In this document: positions 43,802-52,542 of the stretch, in pieces
Layout of the letters: every line of letters starts with the position of its first letter
How positions within the stretch are numbered: the stretch's first letter is position 1
Assembly: GCA_964517495.1 (NCBI GenBank)
Contig: CAZFER010000003.1
Span: 62,001-126,000 of the forward strand
Reading direction: 5' to 3'
Length of the DNA stretch: 64,000 bases
Source: CAZFER01 sp964517495
Lineage (GTDB): Bacteria > Hinthialibacterota > Hinthialibacteria > Hinthialibacterales > Hinthialibacteraceae
Position numbers and translations under genes: made by a program
The notes under the pieces: generated by a model
What the model saw: the letters and a program-made list of their open reading frames with translations, nothing else
Told to the model about the DNA's origin: nothing
The model's database searches: none

Positions 43802-45800
43802 AAGCCAACACTCCTTCGATCTCTTCAAAGATTTGCTCGTCGGTAAATAGATTTTGCGATATCGATCCTGACGGACAGGCGGCGACACACGTTCCACAAC
43901 CTTTGCATAACGCCTCATTGATAACAGCAACGCCTCGTTCAAGGTCTGGCGAAATGGCATTGTAGGGGCACATGGCTATACACGTGCGGCATCCGCAACA
44001 GGTTTCTTCATTGATATGAGCGGTATCCGGTTCCAACTCAACAAACCCTTTGTCGACCAACACCAAGGCTTCTGAAGCAGCTGCACCAGCCTGAGCGACG
44101 GAATCGGGGATATCTTTTGGCCCCTGGCAGGCACCCGCCAGGAAAATACCATCTGTAGATGTTGAAACAGGGGCCAACTTGGGATGGCGTTCGGTAAACC
44201 AGCCTTCTTTGCTGCATGAAATACCGAACATACGCCGCATTTCATCCGCATCATGCTGTGGCTCCAGACCGACGGAAAGAATAACCAAGTCGACTGGAAT
44301 ACGGCGTGGCGTACCAATCATGGTGTCTTCCACCCGAATGATTAATTTACCATCCTCTTCCGGTGTTACCGCCCAATCAGTCACTTCAGCCACACGCCCG
44401 CGGATAAAATGCACACCTTCTTTCATCAACTTGTCATAAAATTCTTCGTATCCTTTACCGGGTGTGCGCATATCAATATAGAAGTTATACACTTCCGCGC
44501 CGGTGCGTTCTTTCACTAAATGCGCCAGTTTAAGGGAATACATGCAGCAGACACGTGAGCAGTATTTATTGGTCTTTTCATCTCTTGAACCAACGCAGTG
44601 GATAATTCCCACCGATTTGGGAACTTCACCATTTTTCATGACCACGTCGCCATTCGAGGGGCCGGAGGCATTGACCAGGCGCTCGATTTCAAGGCTGCTG
44701 TAGACTTCGTCATAATGGCCATAGCCATATTTTGGAATGCGCTTGGCATCGAAGGGTTTGAAGCCTGTGGATACGATAACGGCGCCCGCTTCAATCTCCA
44801 GTTCTTCTTCTTTTTGTTCGAAATTGATCGCGTTTCGTTCGCAAGCCGCAACACATCCTTGTTTACATTTGCCTCGTTTCAACTGCAGGCAGGTTTCAGG
44901 ATCCAGCAATACCATTAATGGAGTGGCTTGGGGGAACGGAATATAAATGGGTTTGCGTTTCGACATTCCCAGGTTGAACTCATCGTCCGTTTTGCCTTCT
45001 TTGAATACACAACCATCGATACATTGCAGGCAGCCGACGCATTCTTCCTCTATAACATAACGAGGTTTTTTCTTGACTTTGACTTTGAAATTCCCCGCGT
45101 ACCCATCGACATTGGTTACCTCTGAATAGGTAAGAAGGGTGATATTGGGATGGGATTTCACTGACGACATTTTAGGAGTCAAAATACAGGCCGCGCAATC
45201 AAGAGTTGGGAAGGTTTTATCGAACATGGCCATGTGGCCACCGATGGTGGGTTCACGCTCGATTAAGAACACTTTACGTCCTGCTTCGGCAATCGTTAAT
45301 GCCGCATGAATCCCGGAGATACCACCACCAACCACCACGACATCCGGATGAACCGGAACTTGTTTCTTCTCAAGTGAATCATGGTGAGCTACACGCCGAA
45401 CCGCTGCTGTTAAAAGTGATTTGGCTTTTTCAGTGGCTAGGTCATAGTCTTTTGTCACCCAGCTGACCTGCTCCCGAATGTTGCACATTTGAAAATAAAA
45501 GGGATTCAGGCCACCGGCTGCACAGGCTTCGCGAAAGGTTTTTTCGTGAAGTAGTGGTGAGCATGATGCCACCACAATGCGGTTTAAGTTAAATTCTTTG
45601 ATATCCTGCTGAATCAGCTCCTGCCCAGGGTCTGAACACATGAATTTATAATCACGGTTCACAATGACATAAGGCAGTGCTTTTGCATATTCCGCCACCG
45701 CGGATACATCCAGCTTTGAAGCAATATTCATACCGCAGTGGCAAACATATACGCCAATACGGGGAACATTTCCATTGGTTTTTTGTTCTTGCATGATCAT
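43794..45800 (-). CDS. hdrA: Heterodisulfide reductase subunit A-like flavoprotein
   Basis: The FAD- and Fe-S-containing hub of the Hdr complex, 668 residues; in methanogens it is the site of electron bifurcation. An N-terminal Cys domain (YVCHCGMNIAS, FMCSDPGQ, ASCSPLLHE) is followed by the FAD site VVVGGGISGIHAALTIA and the linked DCAACILTPKM. Cys clusters CVGCLQCIDGC and CKQGCVAACE lie in the insert, and a ferredoxin-like tail has CCGCRTCIAMCP and CKGCGTCVAACP. AAGGAG is 6 nt before ATG 45800. No in-frame TGA suggests selenocysteine; the usual position is Cys. Confidence 0.93.
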   Translation of the reverse strand: MIMQEQKTNGNVPRIGVYVCHCGMNIASKLDVSAVAEYAKALPYVIVNRDYKFMCSDPGQELIQQDIKEFNLNRIVVASCSPLLHEKTFREACAAGGLNPFYFQMCNIREQVSWVTKDYDLATEKAKSLLTAAVRRVAHHDSLEKKQVPVHPDVVVVGGGISGIHAALTIAEAGRKVFLIEREPTIGGHMAMFDKTFPTLDCAACILTPKMSSVKSHPNITLLTYSEVTNVDGYAGNFKVKVKKKPRYVIEEECVGCLQCIDGCVFKEGKTDDEFNLGMSKRKPIYIPFPQATPLMVLLDPETCLQLKRGKCKQGCVAACERNAINFEQKEEELEIEAGAVIVSTGFKPFDAKRIPKYGYGHYDEVYSSLEIERLVNASGPSNGDVVMKNGEVPKSVGIIHCVGSRDEKTNKYCSRVCCMYSLKLAHLVKERTGAEVYNFYIDMRTPGKGYEEFYDKLMKEGVHFIRGRVAEVTDWAVTPEEDGKLIIRVEDTMIGTPRRIPVDLVILSVGLEPQHDADEMRRMFGISCSKEGWFTERHPKLAPVSTSTDGIFLAGACQGPKDIPDSVAQAGAAASEALVLVDKGFVELEPDTAHINEETCCGCRTCIAMCPYNAISPDLERGVAVINEALCKGCGTCVAACPSGSISQNLFTDEQIFEEIEGVLAYV

Positions 45801-45813
45801 GGTGTACTCCTTC

Positions 45814-46686
45814 TTACACGGCTGCTGGTAATTGCAAGGGAACAAATAATCGATTCAATCCAAGAGATTTTTCCGGTAAACCAAATGCCACTCCCATAAG
45901 TTGAGTGAAATAGGCTACGGGAAGGTGAAGTCGATCATCGAACATTTCGTTCATTTTGTCCTGATAGCATTCCAGGTTAAATTGGCATAGAGGGCATGCG
46001 GTAACCACGGTATCCGCACCGCGCTTTTTGGCTTCTTTCAATAGAATGTAGCTCAATCGAAGGCCAACCGGTTCAATGGTCCCGCTTAACGAACCACCAC
46101 AGCACCGTGTTTTTAAAGGCCAATCAATAACCTCCGCCCCCAAGGCCTGCATCACTTGATCCATGGTTTGTGGATCATGAGGATCATCAAATGTGGCATA
46201 AGGACGGACGATCTGGCAGCCATAATAGCTGGCGATCTTCATCCCCTCCAACGGTTTTTTGACATGGTTTTTAATGGTATCCAACCCAATATCGTTTATT
46301 AGTATGTCCAGAGGATGGCGAATGCGGGCTTTGCCTGTATAGGTCAATCCATTTTCTTTAAGCGCGTCACAGACACGGTCACTTTTATATTGATGATCTT
46401 TAATGGCTTTTTGGGCTTTCATTAATACCAGATAACACGCATTGCAGGGTGTCATGACATCCGGGCCAGCGCCGTTGGTTTGTTCTTCCGCCAAAGCCAA
46501 GTTACGGGCAGCCAAAGCGATGGATTTCATTTCATCAACGGCCATATAGGCTGTCGCTCCGCAACAATTCCAGTCTTCTATTTCCTGACAGCCGGCCTTC
46601 AAAGCATCAAAAACCGCCAACAATGATTCTTCATAGGCTCGGCCGGTGCTTTTTAACGAACAACCTGGATAATAAAGATAACTCAT
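45814..46686 (-). CDS. hdrB: Heterodisulfide reductase subunit B-like protein
   Basis: A 290-residue protein with two CCG domains, each expected to bind a non-cubane [4Fe-4S] cluster at which a disulfide is reduced. The first has YYPGCSLKSTG, WNCCGATAY and TPCNACYL; the second YYGCQIVRPY, TRCCGGSLSG and ACPLCQFNLE. All cysteines of the family pattern appear present, so the protein may be catalytically competent. Its natural substrate in a bacterium without coenzyme M and B is unknown. It lies between hdrC and hdrA. Confidence 0.93.
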   Translation of the reverse strand: MSYLYYPGCSLKSTGRAYEESLLAVFDALKAGCQEIEDWNCCGATAYMAVDEMKSIALAARNLALAEEQTNGAGPDVMTPCNACYLVLMKAQKAIKDHQYKSDRVCDALKENGLTYTGKARIRHPLDILINDIGLDTIKNHVKKPLEGMKIASYYGCQIVRPYATFDDPHDPQTMDQVMQALGAEVIDWPLKTRCCGGSLSGTIEPVGLRLSYILLKEAKKRGADTVVTACPLCQFNLECYQDKMNEMFDDRLHLPVAYFTQLMGVAFGLPEKSLGLNRLFVPLQLPAAV

Positions 46687-46734
46687 TTTCGATTCTCCAC
46701 TCGATGTTTTTCTATACTGTCGAAATTCTTGTGG

Positions 46735-47343
46735 CTATTTTCCGTTAGCGTTGCCATTACCATTTCCGTTTTCAACCGACTTAAGGATATTTACCAGTTG
46801 TTTCTGCCCTTTTATTTTGTTTGGAAGGATTTCCATACGGCCCCGGAAAAACAGTTTCGATCCTAATCCACTCATTTTGAACAATTTAAAGGGATTGGTT
46901 TTCAAAAACATTTTCAATATCAAAAGTCCCTCATGGTTACGACCAAAATTTCGAACGTTTTTGGAAAACTCCCGGGCCAAAACAGGGATCGGAAAACGTT
47001 TTGGATAAACCTTTTCCTCAATCGCTTTTTGTTTTAAGGCATACATTAACTCAGTGATTTTGATTTCTTTGGGGCAATCCACGGTGCAGGAATAGCACGA
47101 TGCGCATAACCATATAGTAAAGCTGCGCATCACTTCATCTTTGAAACCTGCCCGAGTCATTGCAATAATCCGCCGAGGTGTGTAATCCATGTAGTGACTG
47201 ACAGGACATGTTGCACTGCAGGTTCCACATTGAATACATCCATACAAGTTGTCACTACCCAGAGTATTGACAATGTCTTTAGCGAAATTGGGATCCAATT
47301 CCGCCTCATATTTCATTTTTCGCTGTCCCCGCCATTCTTGCAT
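46735..47343 (-). CDS. hdrC: Heterodisulfide reductase subunit C-like protein
   Basis: A 202-residue protein with two [4Fe-4S] sites (CIQCGTCSATCPVSHY and CASCYSCTVDCPKEI) that passes electrons from HdrA to HdrB. The ATG at 47343 has AGGAGA 7 nt upstream; the frame is open for 37 further codons without support. The C-terminus ends in a low-complexity Asn-Gly run (NGNGNGNANGK), which is unusual. It is the first gene of the operon and follows the promoter at 47.5 kb. Confidence 0.92.
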   Translation of the reverse strand: MQEWRGQRKMKYEAELDPNFAKDIVNTLGSDNLYGCIQCGTCSATCPVSHYMDYTPRRIIAMTRAGFKDEVMRSFTIWLCASCYSCTVDCPKEIKITELMYALKQKAIEEKVYPKRFPIPVLAREFSKNVRNFGRNHEGLLILKMFLKTNPFKLFKMSGLGSKLFFRGRMEILPNKIKGQKQLVNILKSVENGNGNGNANGK

Positions 47344-47480
47344 GAGACACTCTCCTCTCTCTATGCTGTCGAATACAATCTCCTCGGATGTTTGAGGGAG
47401 ATGATTCTCAAAAAAAGGACACGAATTAATGGGTGTATCACCCGATCCATCCATTTTTTGAGATTTTTTATTCGATGCAA

Positions 47481-47508
47481 ATCATAGTTATTTTTTTCTC
47501 AATGTCAA
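47481..47508 (-). promoter_or_regulatory. Sigma-70 promoter of the hdr-mvh operon
   Basis: Read on the minus strand, TTGACA (47503-47508) is followed after 16 bp by TATGAT (47481-47486). The -35 is a perfect consensus and the -10 matches five of six. It lies about 138 bp before the hdrC start, giving a leader of about 130 nt. Confidence 0.65.
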
Positions 47509-47512
47509 TTCG

Positions 47513-47528
47513 TGTGAGCCTCTTCACA
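47513..47528. promoter_or_regulatory. CRP/FNR-family operator (TGTGA-N6-TCACA)
   Basis: A perfect CRP-consensus dyad, TGTGA at 47513-47517 and TCACA at 47524-47528, lies four bases upstream of the -35 element. Its centre is near -46 relative to the predicted start, close to the class II activator position. It suggests control of the hydrogenase operon by a CRP/FNR-superfamily regulator. No gene for one is in the window. Confidence 0.6.
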
Positions 47529-47974
47529 CCATTCTAACAAGAGAAATTTCTACCGACTCGATTGATTATTAATTTGATATATTTAATAAACATTCAAGTC
47601 TATCCAAATATAGATAGTGCTATTTACAAAATCATAACATACTTATAAATAATAACTTATGCAAAACAGTACCCTTTCGGATTAATAAAAAAAGTAAATT
47701 TACCGGTCTTCACTGGAATGAGTATCATGCAAAATAAACAGTGAATCCAAGTTAAATAAAGGGAGACAACAAAATCATCAATAAGGATAAAAAAATATCT
47801 AAGTTTCATGTTCTATTCACCTGAAAAGGTCCTGAAAATGAACTTTCTTAATCGAATAAATGCTGGTATTTTATTCATCTATTGCCAGGCGTGTTGTTAA
47901 ATTTAGTTCAGTGTGATATAAGATAAAAAAAATCAATCAGTCGATTGATCCAGCCTAGATTAGATTGAGATCCA

Positions 47975-48433
47975 GTGGTTCGAGAACGTTCCCATAGCTA
48001 TTTTATGCGGCTTGCTATTAACCAGGCGAAAATCGCTCAAGCGTTTGGGGATGCTCCTGTGGGTGCCATCGTGGTTCGGGAGGGAGAGGTTATAGGGAGA
48101 GGCCGTAATCAACGCGAGGAAAAAAATGATCCAACCGCCCATGCCGAGATTTTTGCTTTAAGGGATGCAGCCGAGCAGCTTGGCCAATGGCAACTAAACA
48201 AGTGTTCACTTTATTGCACACTGGAACCATGCATCATGTGTGCAGGAGCTTTGGTTGCAGCTCGAATCGAACATTTATATTACGGGGCTTCTGATCCAAA
48301 GGCAGGCGCGATAGAGAGTCTCTACCAAATCGCGGAAGATAATCGTTTAAATCATCAAGTTTTAATCCACACTGGAATTATGCGGGATGAATGTGAACAG
48401 TTATTGAAAGATTTTTTTGAGCGGCTACGATAA
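47975..48433 (+). CDS. tadA: tRNA-specific adenosine deaminase TadA
   Basis: Deaminates adenosine 34 to inosine in tRNA-Arg(ACG). It is 152 residues with the zinc-deaminase motif THAEIFALRDA (His, catalytic Glu) and LEPCIMCAGALVAARI (two Cys ligands), followed by YYGASDPKAGA. The start is taken as GTG 47975 (VRERSHSYFMRLAINQAK); the ATG at 48005 would be too short for the first helix. No strong Shine-Dalgarno is seen. A tRNA-Ser gene follows by 30 bp. Confidence 0.94.
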   Translation: MVRERSHSYFMRLAINQAKIAQAFGDAPVGAIVVREGEVIGRGRNQREEKNDPTAHAEIFALRDAAEQLGQWQLNKCSLYCTLEPCIMCAGALVAARIEHLYYGASDPKAGAIESLYQIAEDNRLNHQVLIHTGIMRDECEQLLKDFFERLR

Positions 48434-48463
48434 GCATATATAAAAATAAATGAATTCCATATA

Positions 48464-48552
48464 GGAGGGGTGGCCGAGTCTGGCTGAAGGCGCCCGCCTC
48501 GAAAGCGGGTATACGGGGAACCGTATCGTGGGTTCGAATCCCACCCCCTCCG
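48464..48552 (+). tRNA. tRNA-Ser (anticodon CGA)
   Basis: An 89-nt type II tRNA. The acceptor GGAGGGG pairs with CCCCTCC, the anticodon stem CCCGC/GCGGG encloses loop CTCGAAA with anticodon CGA, and there is a long variable arm (ATACGGGGAACCGTAT). The T arm is GTGGG-TTCGAAT-CCCAC, and the discriminator is G as in serine tRNAs. The 3' CCA is not encoded. Confidence 0.96.
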
Positions 48553-48568
48553 CATTTATTAGGCCCGT

Positions 48569-50149
48569 TTATTTTGGGTCTTTTTCTTCGCTGGAAAACA
48601 CTTCTTCAGCTGGTGCATATTCTTCTTTGTTGGATTTCTTTTCCTGGATTTTCTCTTTTTTACGCTTTAGTTCATCCTCTTTATAGGCATACGCTTCGAT
48701 TTCTTTTCCCTTCAAGGCAAAAATTGCCTTTGTTGTCATGGTTTTAATGACAAACTTTTGGTTCATTATTTTTAAAATCACACCCGGCCATGCCACGGAT
48801 TTGGAAACAATCCCAATTTGCTCCAACTGACTCATACGAATCTGCTTATTCAAATGTTCAATCTCTTTTTTCATTTTTTTGATTTGGCCTTGAACATTCA
48901 AAGCGCCACGAATGAGTTTTAAGCGTAATTCCTCCTGTTTTTCATTGATTTTCCCTGAATCGCGGAGTTTATTTAAAAGGGTGGCTGCATGGCGTAATTT
49001 GTTATAATTAGCCAGGAGCGATTCACTTTTTTTCTCGTGATCTTTCCGCGCATCCATTAATACCACAATTTCTGCACCAAGTTCCAAAATGGTTCGAGAG
49101 CCGATTTGGGATCCGATCACGTCTGCAGATATTTCTTTCTCCGCGCAAATATGCCCCCCGACAATGACAGATTTACTCCCCTCAACCATTAATCTACCTT
49201 TGCACTGAACAATGGAGTTCGTAACCGAACCTTGCACATAAACATCCCCGTTTGCGATAATCTTTGCATTGTTTAAATATTTGGCGGCCACATTCCCCGC
49301 TGCACGAATCGCTGCTTTGAGATTGCCTTGAACGCCGCCATTAATATAAATACTCCCTCCAGCGGATAATTCCGCTGCTTCCACCAAACCATTGATATGA
49401 ATATCCTGACCAGCATGAATTTTAAAATCGCTTAATACTCCCCCAGAAATGACAACAGATTCTTCAAAATCCACATTACCGGTTTTTAAGTTCACATCCC
49501 CTTGAATACTGTATATCGGGCTAACGGCAATTTTTTCTCCATCCATGCAGACTGCACCGGAAACATCTGCATAAAGTTCCTGTCCATCTTCACTGATTCG
49601 AACACCTTTTCCAGCGGGGAATTTGGCGGGTTTACCCGAGGTGGGAGGGACTTCTTCTCCATAAACATTAACACCAGCTTCACCCATTGTTGGTTCAATC
49701 AAACGCGCCAACCGTTGATCGGCAGACACTTGTAACACGTGATGGCGCTCTTTCCAATCCACTCTGCCACTACGTTCAACTAAACGCGCTCCCTCCAAAA
49801 TGGATAAGTCAACATCCCACTCGACATAACCATCATCGCCGTTTCTGGGAGGAATCCCGCTAGCGACCACAACACTTTGATTATACAGACCTTCTTCAAA
49901 AAGTTGATTAACCGCTTTGGTATCCACAGACGAGATCAAGTTATTTTCGTTCAGGTACTGAATGACATCTTCAGGGGTATAGTGTTCAGCCGCGGTCAGA
50001 GCGATTTCAAGGCGGGCAGTCATTTTATCAGCAGTTACATCCAGGTTTAGGCCATCACCCCAAACAAAAGCATCCTGCTGTGCTTGTTCATTTCCCTTTG
50101 ATTCACCCGTCGATTCGGTTGATGTGTGGTGGGACTGTTCATCCGTCAT
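48569..50149 (-). CDS. FapA-like (DUF342) polymer-forming protein
   Basis: A 526-residue cytoplasmic protein. An acidic, Ser/Thr/Gln-rich N-terminus is followed by the DUF342/FapA core. VASGIPPRNGDDGYVEWDVD leads into a right-handed beta-helix with turns such as IQGDVNLKTGNVDFEESVVISGGV, given in parts, and IHINGLVEAAELSAGGSIYINGG. Residues about 365-450 are coiled-coil, and the tail is Lys/Glu-rich. FapA relatives are linked to flagellar assembly or membrane scaffolding; no flagellar gene is nearby, so the role here is open. It is convergent with the tRNA-Ser. Confidence 0.85.
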   Translation of the reverse strand: MTDEQSHHTSTESTGESKGNEQAQQDAFVWGDGLNLDVTADKMTARLEIALTAAEHYTPEDVIQYLNENNLISSVDTKAVNQLFEEGLYNQSVVVASGIPPRNGDDGYVEWDVDLSILEGARLVERSGRVDWKERHHVLQVSADQRLARLIEPTMGEAGVNVYGEEVPPTSGKPAKFPAGKGVRISEDGQELYADVSGAVCMDGEKIAVSPIYSIQGDVNLKTGNVDFEESVVISGGVLSDFKIHAGQDIHINGLVEAAELSAGGSIYINGGVQGNLKAAIRAAGNVAAKYLNNAKIIANGDVYVQGSVTNSIVQCKGRLMVEGSKSVIVGGHICAEKEISADVIGSQIGSRTILELGAEIVVLMDARKDHEKKSESLLANYNKLRHAATLLNKLRDSGKINEKQEELRLKLIRGALNVQGQIKKMKKEIEHLNKQIRMSQLEQIGIVSKSVAWPGVILKIMNQKFVIKTMTTKAIFALKGKEIEAYAYKEDELKRKKEKIQEKKSNKEEYAPAEEVFSSEEKDPK

Positions 50150-50316
50150 AAGTTTGCCATACTTTAAGGATTATTCCCTTTTTCACCAGCATAAGGGATC
50201 AAAAAATCAAACCCTCTTCTTGTATTCATATCCTCAGTTGTTATAGTATCTAAATATTATACATAACCTCATTCAATTACAAAATGGTTAATTAAATTAT
50301 TCAAGGAAAACGTGCA

Positions 50317-51069
50317 ATGAATCGATGGACTCATTTTTCATTAATAATGTATTTCGGTATTTCTTTTTTATTATTAACCTCTTGCTCTACCCGGGAAATT
50401 AAAGACCTTCAACAATCCGTGCAAGATTTAGACCAACGGCTACTACGTTATCATCAACAGACGTCAATCGATACTGCTGAAACAACCGGAACATTAAAAG
50501 AAGTTAATAAATCCATCAATGATTCATTTCGTGAAATTCGCTATTCCCAATCCAATTTGGAATCAATGGTGGAACAATTATCATCCCGTTTGGGAAAGGT
50601 GGAACGCAATCTGGACCTATTGAAAGAGCGGGTGGACCGAATTGATACATTGGCTCAACAAACAGCGAATTTAGCCCAGGATGTTCAACGATCCAGTGCG
50701 AACGAGCGCCAAAAGTTGGAAGATCGTTTAACCGCCCTTTCTAATGATATGAATACCCTGAAAGATCATGCCGAATCAGAAATTTCACAGGCAAAATCTT
50801 CCATCCAAAATATCCATTCCCAACTAAGTCGGCGTATTGACACATTAGACGAAAGCAACAAAGAGATATTCAAACAAATACTAACTGAATTGGGAGCGGA
50901 GGTGCCCAAGGATGTATCAACTTCAGGGAGAGTACATATCGTTCAACAGAACGAAACCTTATCAAACATCGCGGCTAAATATGATGTCTCTGTGCAAGCG
51001 ATTCAGGATTTAAACGGGATTACCAATCCTTCCCTCATCAAAATAGGACAAAAAATTCGAATCCCTTAA
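50317..51069 (+). CDS. Lipoprotein with coiled coil and C-terminal LysM domain
   Basis: A 250-residue envelope protein. The N-terminus is a lipoprotein signal with the lipobox LLTSC (lipidated Cys23). Residues about 27-190 are a long coiled coil rich in Gln, Leu, Asp and Glu. The last 48 residues are a LysM peptidoglycan-binding domain (VHIVQQNETLSNIAAKYDVS, then GQKIRIP). It lies upstream of tolQ on the same strand, separated by a repeat. It could tether the outer membrane to the wall alongside the Tol-Pal system, a CpoB/YbgF-like position though not the same architecture. Confidence 0.82.
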   Translation: MNRWTHFSLIMYFGISFLLLTSCSTREIKDLQQSVQDLDQRLLRYHQQTSIDTAETTGTLKEVNKSINDSFREIRYSQSNLESMVEQLSSRLGKVERNLDLLKERVDRIDTLAQQTANLAQDVQRSSANERQKLEDRLTALSNDMNTLKDHAESEISQAKSSIQNIHSQLSRRIDTLDESNKEIFKQILTELGAEVPKDVSTSGRVHIVQQNETLSNIAAKYDVSVQAIQDLNGITNPSLIKIGQKIRIP

Positions 51070-51143
51070 ATCCATTAATGTTGACTATAAATTAGCACCC
51101 TAATATACCATATTCATGGATATGAATCATATTTAAAGATAAG

Positions 51144-51203
51144 TGGTCAGCCGTTTGAAGTACCATTTCCCTCCCAAAAGTGGGAGGAGCCAGGGGAGGG
51201 TAG
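51144..51203 (+). repeat. Composite dispersed repeat, short copy C
   Basis: TGGTCAGCC followed by CCATTTCCCTCCCAAAAGTGGGAGG and a GGGGAGGG run match the left block of the copy at 38569. The CCTCCCA/TGGGAGG arms form a short hairpin. It lies in the 285-bp gap before tolQ; the right-hand 40-bp block of the long copies is absent. Confidence 0.65.
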
Positions 51204-51354
51204 AATGGATGGTGGTTTGAACTCGAAAAGTGAATACAATGTTTTATGTAACATACCACCCGTTGATTCTGTTGATTACGTTGCTTGCCTCTTTAATTTT
51301 CTGACCCATTAGACAGAATAGTACAAAAGATTTAGGACGAGGCGACTTTGGCGA

Positions 51355-52128
51355 ATGAACTCACTTATTTGGCATTTATTTACGATTAACCAATTTTCCA
51401 ATGCATTTCGAAATCTTCAGCAAAGTTCGCTCCTTGCGATACTGATTTATCTGACCTTATTTGCCCTTTCCATCATCACCTGGAGCATCATTATCAAAAA
51501 AATCATGGATTTAAGGGCGGAACGAAAACAGGCTCAATCCTTTCGCAAACTCTTTAACAAAATGGAAGGCAACATTGTAGCCTTGTCGCAAGAGGGCATT
51601 CTTCCAGCAAACAGCCCGGCACGGTTATTTGTTTCCGCTTATGAGGAACTGCGGCTATGGGCCACTCTGGATCGAGAACGGAACACGATTATAGCTGAAC
51701 GCCCCGTGGTGCCTGCTTTGGAACGTACCTTGGACCGCGCCATCGAAATTGAAAAAGAACGATGGGAGCGGGGAACGACTTTTTTAGCTACGACTGCGAG
51801 TATTGCCCCTTTGCTTGGTTTATTAGGCACGGTATGGGGCATATATCTTGCTTTCCAGCGTATGGGAATGGAAGAAAACATTACATTACAAACCGTTGGT
51901 CCCGGTATTTCAGAAGCACTTTTGACCACGGTGGTTGGGTTACTGGTGGCCATTCCAGCCGTTTTTGCTCATAATGGGATTTTGCGGGCGGTCAGAAATA
52001 TTGAAACACAGCTGGAAAGTTTTGCCTATGAAATCATCAATCATTTCGATCGGCAAATTATTGTGGGAACACCCCGCAAGACAGGGGAACGCCCCACAAT
52101 GAGAAAGAAGAGCCATGCCAATACGTAA
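51355..52128 (+). CDS. tolQ: TolQ/ExbB-family proton-channel protein
   Basis: A 257-residue inner-membrane protein of the proton-driven motor that energises Tol-Pal. It has three hydrophobic helices (about 22-44, 145-165 and 195-215). The family block TTASIAPLLGLLGTVWGIYLAFQRM and GPGISEALLTTVVGLLVAIPAV are well conserved. It overlaps tolR by 14 bp. Identity as TolQ rather than ExbB is based on the following tolR, tolA-like, tolB and pal genes. Confidence 0.92.
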   Translation: MNSLIWHLFTINQFSNAFRNLQQSSLLAILIYLTLFALSIITWSIIIKKIMDLRAERKQAQSFRKLFNKMEGNIVALSQEGILPANSPARLFVSAYEELRLWATLDRERNTIIAERPVVPALERTLDRAIEIEKERWERGTTFLATTASIAPLLGLLGTVWGIYLAFQRMGMEENITLQTVGPGISEALLTTVVGLLVAIPAVFAHNGILRAVRNIETQLESFAYEIINHFDRQIIVGTPRKTGERPTMRKKSHANT

Positions 52129-52531
52129 AGTCCGATATCGATCCGAGGCGATGGCCGATATCAACATGACTAACCTGATTGATATCGTGATGGTATTGCT
52201 GATCGCCTTTATACTTGTTTCCAACTTCGTACAAACCGGATTGGAAATCACCGTCCCGCAAGTAAGCTATGTACAGGCAACCGGAAAAGAAAAAATCATT
52301 GTGGGGGTGGATGCCAACGGCAAAATATCCGTCAATGGCAAACCCATTAATACCAATGCATTGCTAAGCAACCTGAAAACATTAAAAGAAGAATATCCGG
52401 ACGAACAACTTTTTGTTCGCGCCGATGAAATGAGTTTGGTTAAGGACGTTTGGGAGGTGCTATCCGTGGGGGCGAAAGCGGGTTTTAAAAAAGTCAATCT
52501 ACCCGCTCGATTAAGAAAAAGCACGGAATAA
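52115..52531 (+). CDS. tolR: TolR/ExbD-family protein
   Basis: A 138-residue single-span inner-membrane protein that forms the motor with TolQ. The channel aspartate Asp23 lies at the start of the helix in MTNLIDIVMVLLIAFILV. The periplasmic domain (IIVGVDANGKISVNGKPI, then DEQLFVRADEMSLVKDVWEVLSVG) is typical. It begins inside the tolQ gene and ends 11 bp before the TolA-like gene. Confidence 0.92.
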   Translation: MPIRKVRYRSEAMADINMTNLIDIVMVLLIAFILVSNFVQTGLEITVPQVSYVQATGKEKIIVGVDANGKISVNGKPINTNALLSNLKTLKEEYPDEQLFVRADEMSLVKDVWEVLSVGAKAGFKKVNLPARLRKSTE

Positions 52532-52542
52532 GGACCAAAACC

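Larger units (their letters stand above)
47344..47974. other. 631-bp AT-rich non-coding stretch upstream of the hydrogenase operon
   Basis: It separates divergent hdrC and tadA. The part near hdrC holds the operon promoter and CRP-type dyad and a leader of about 130 nt. The remainder (about 47530-47974) is strongly AT-rich, with only very short frames such as a 20-codon one starting near 47838 behind no convincing ribosome site. No RNA gene or repeat was recognised. Confidence 0.5.

Noticed and set aside
43794..45800. A possible selenocysteine codon in HdrA or the hydrogenase large subunit.
   Set aside because: No in-frame TGA occurs; the positions that carry Sec in some relatives are plain cysteine codons.
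47838..47900. A 20-codon frame in the AT-rich region before tadA, with a Cys-Cys end.
   Set aside because: Too short and without a convincing ribosome site; expected by chance in such sequence.
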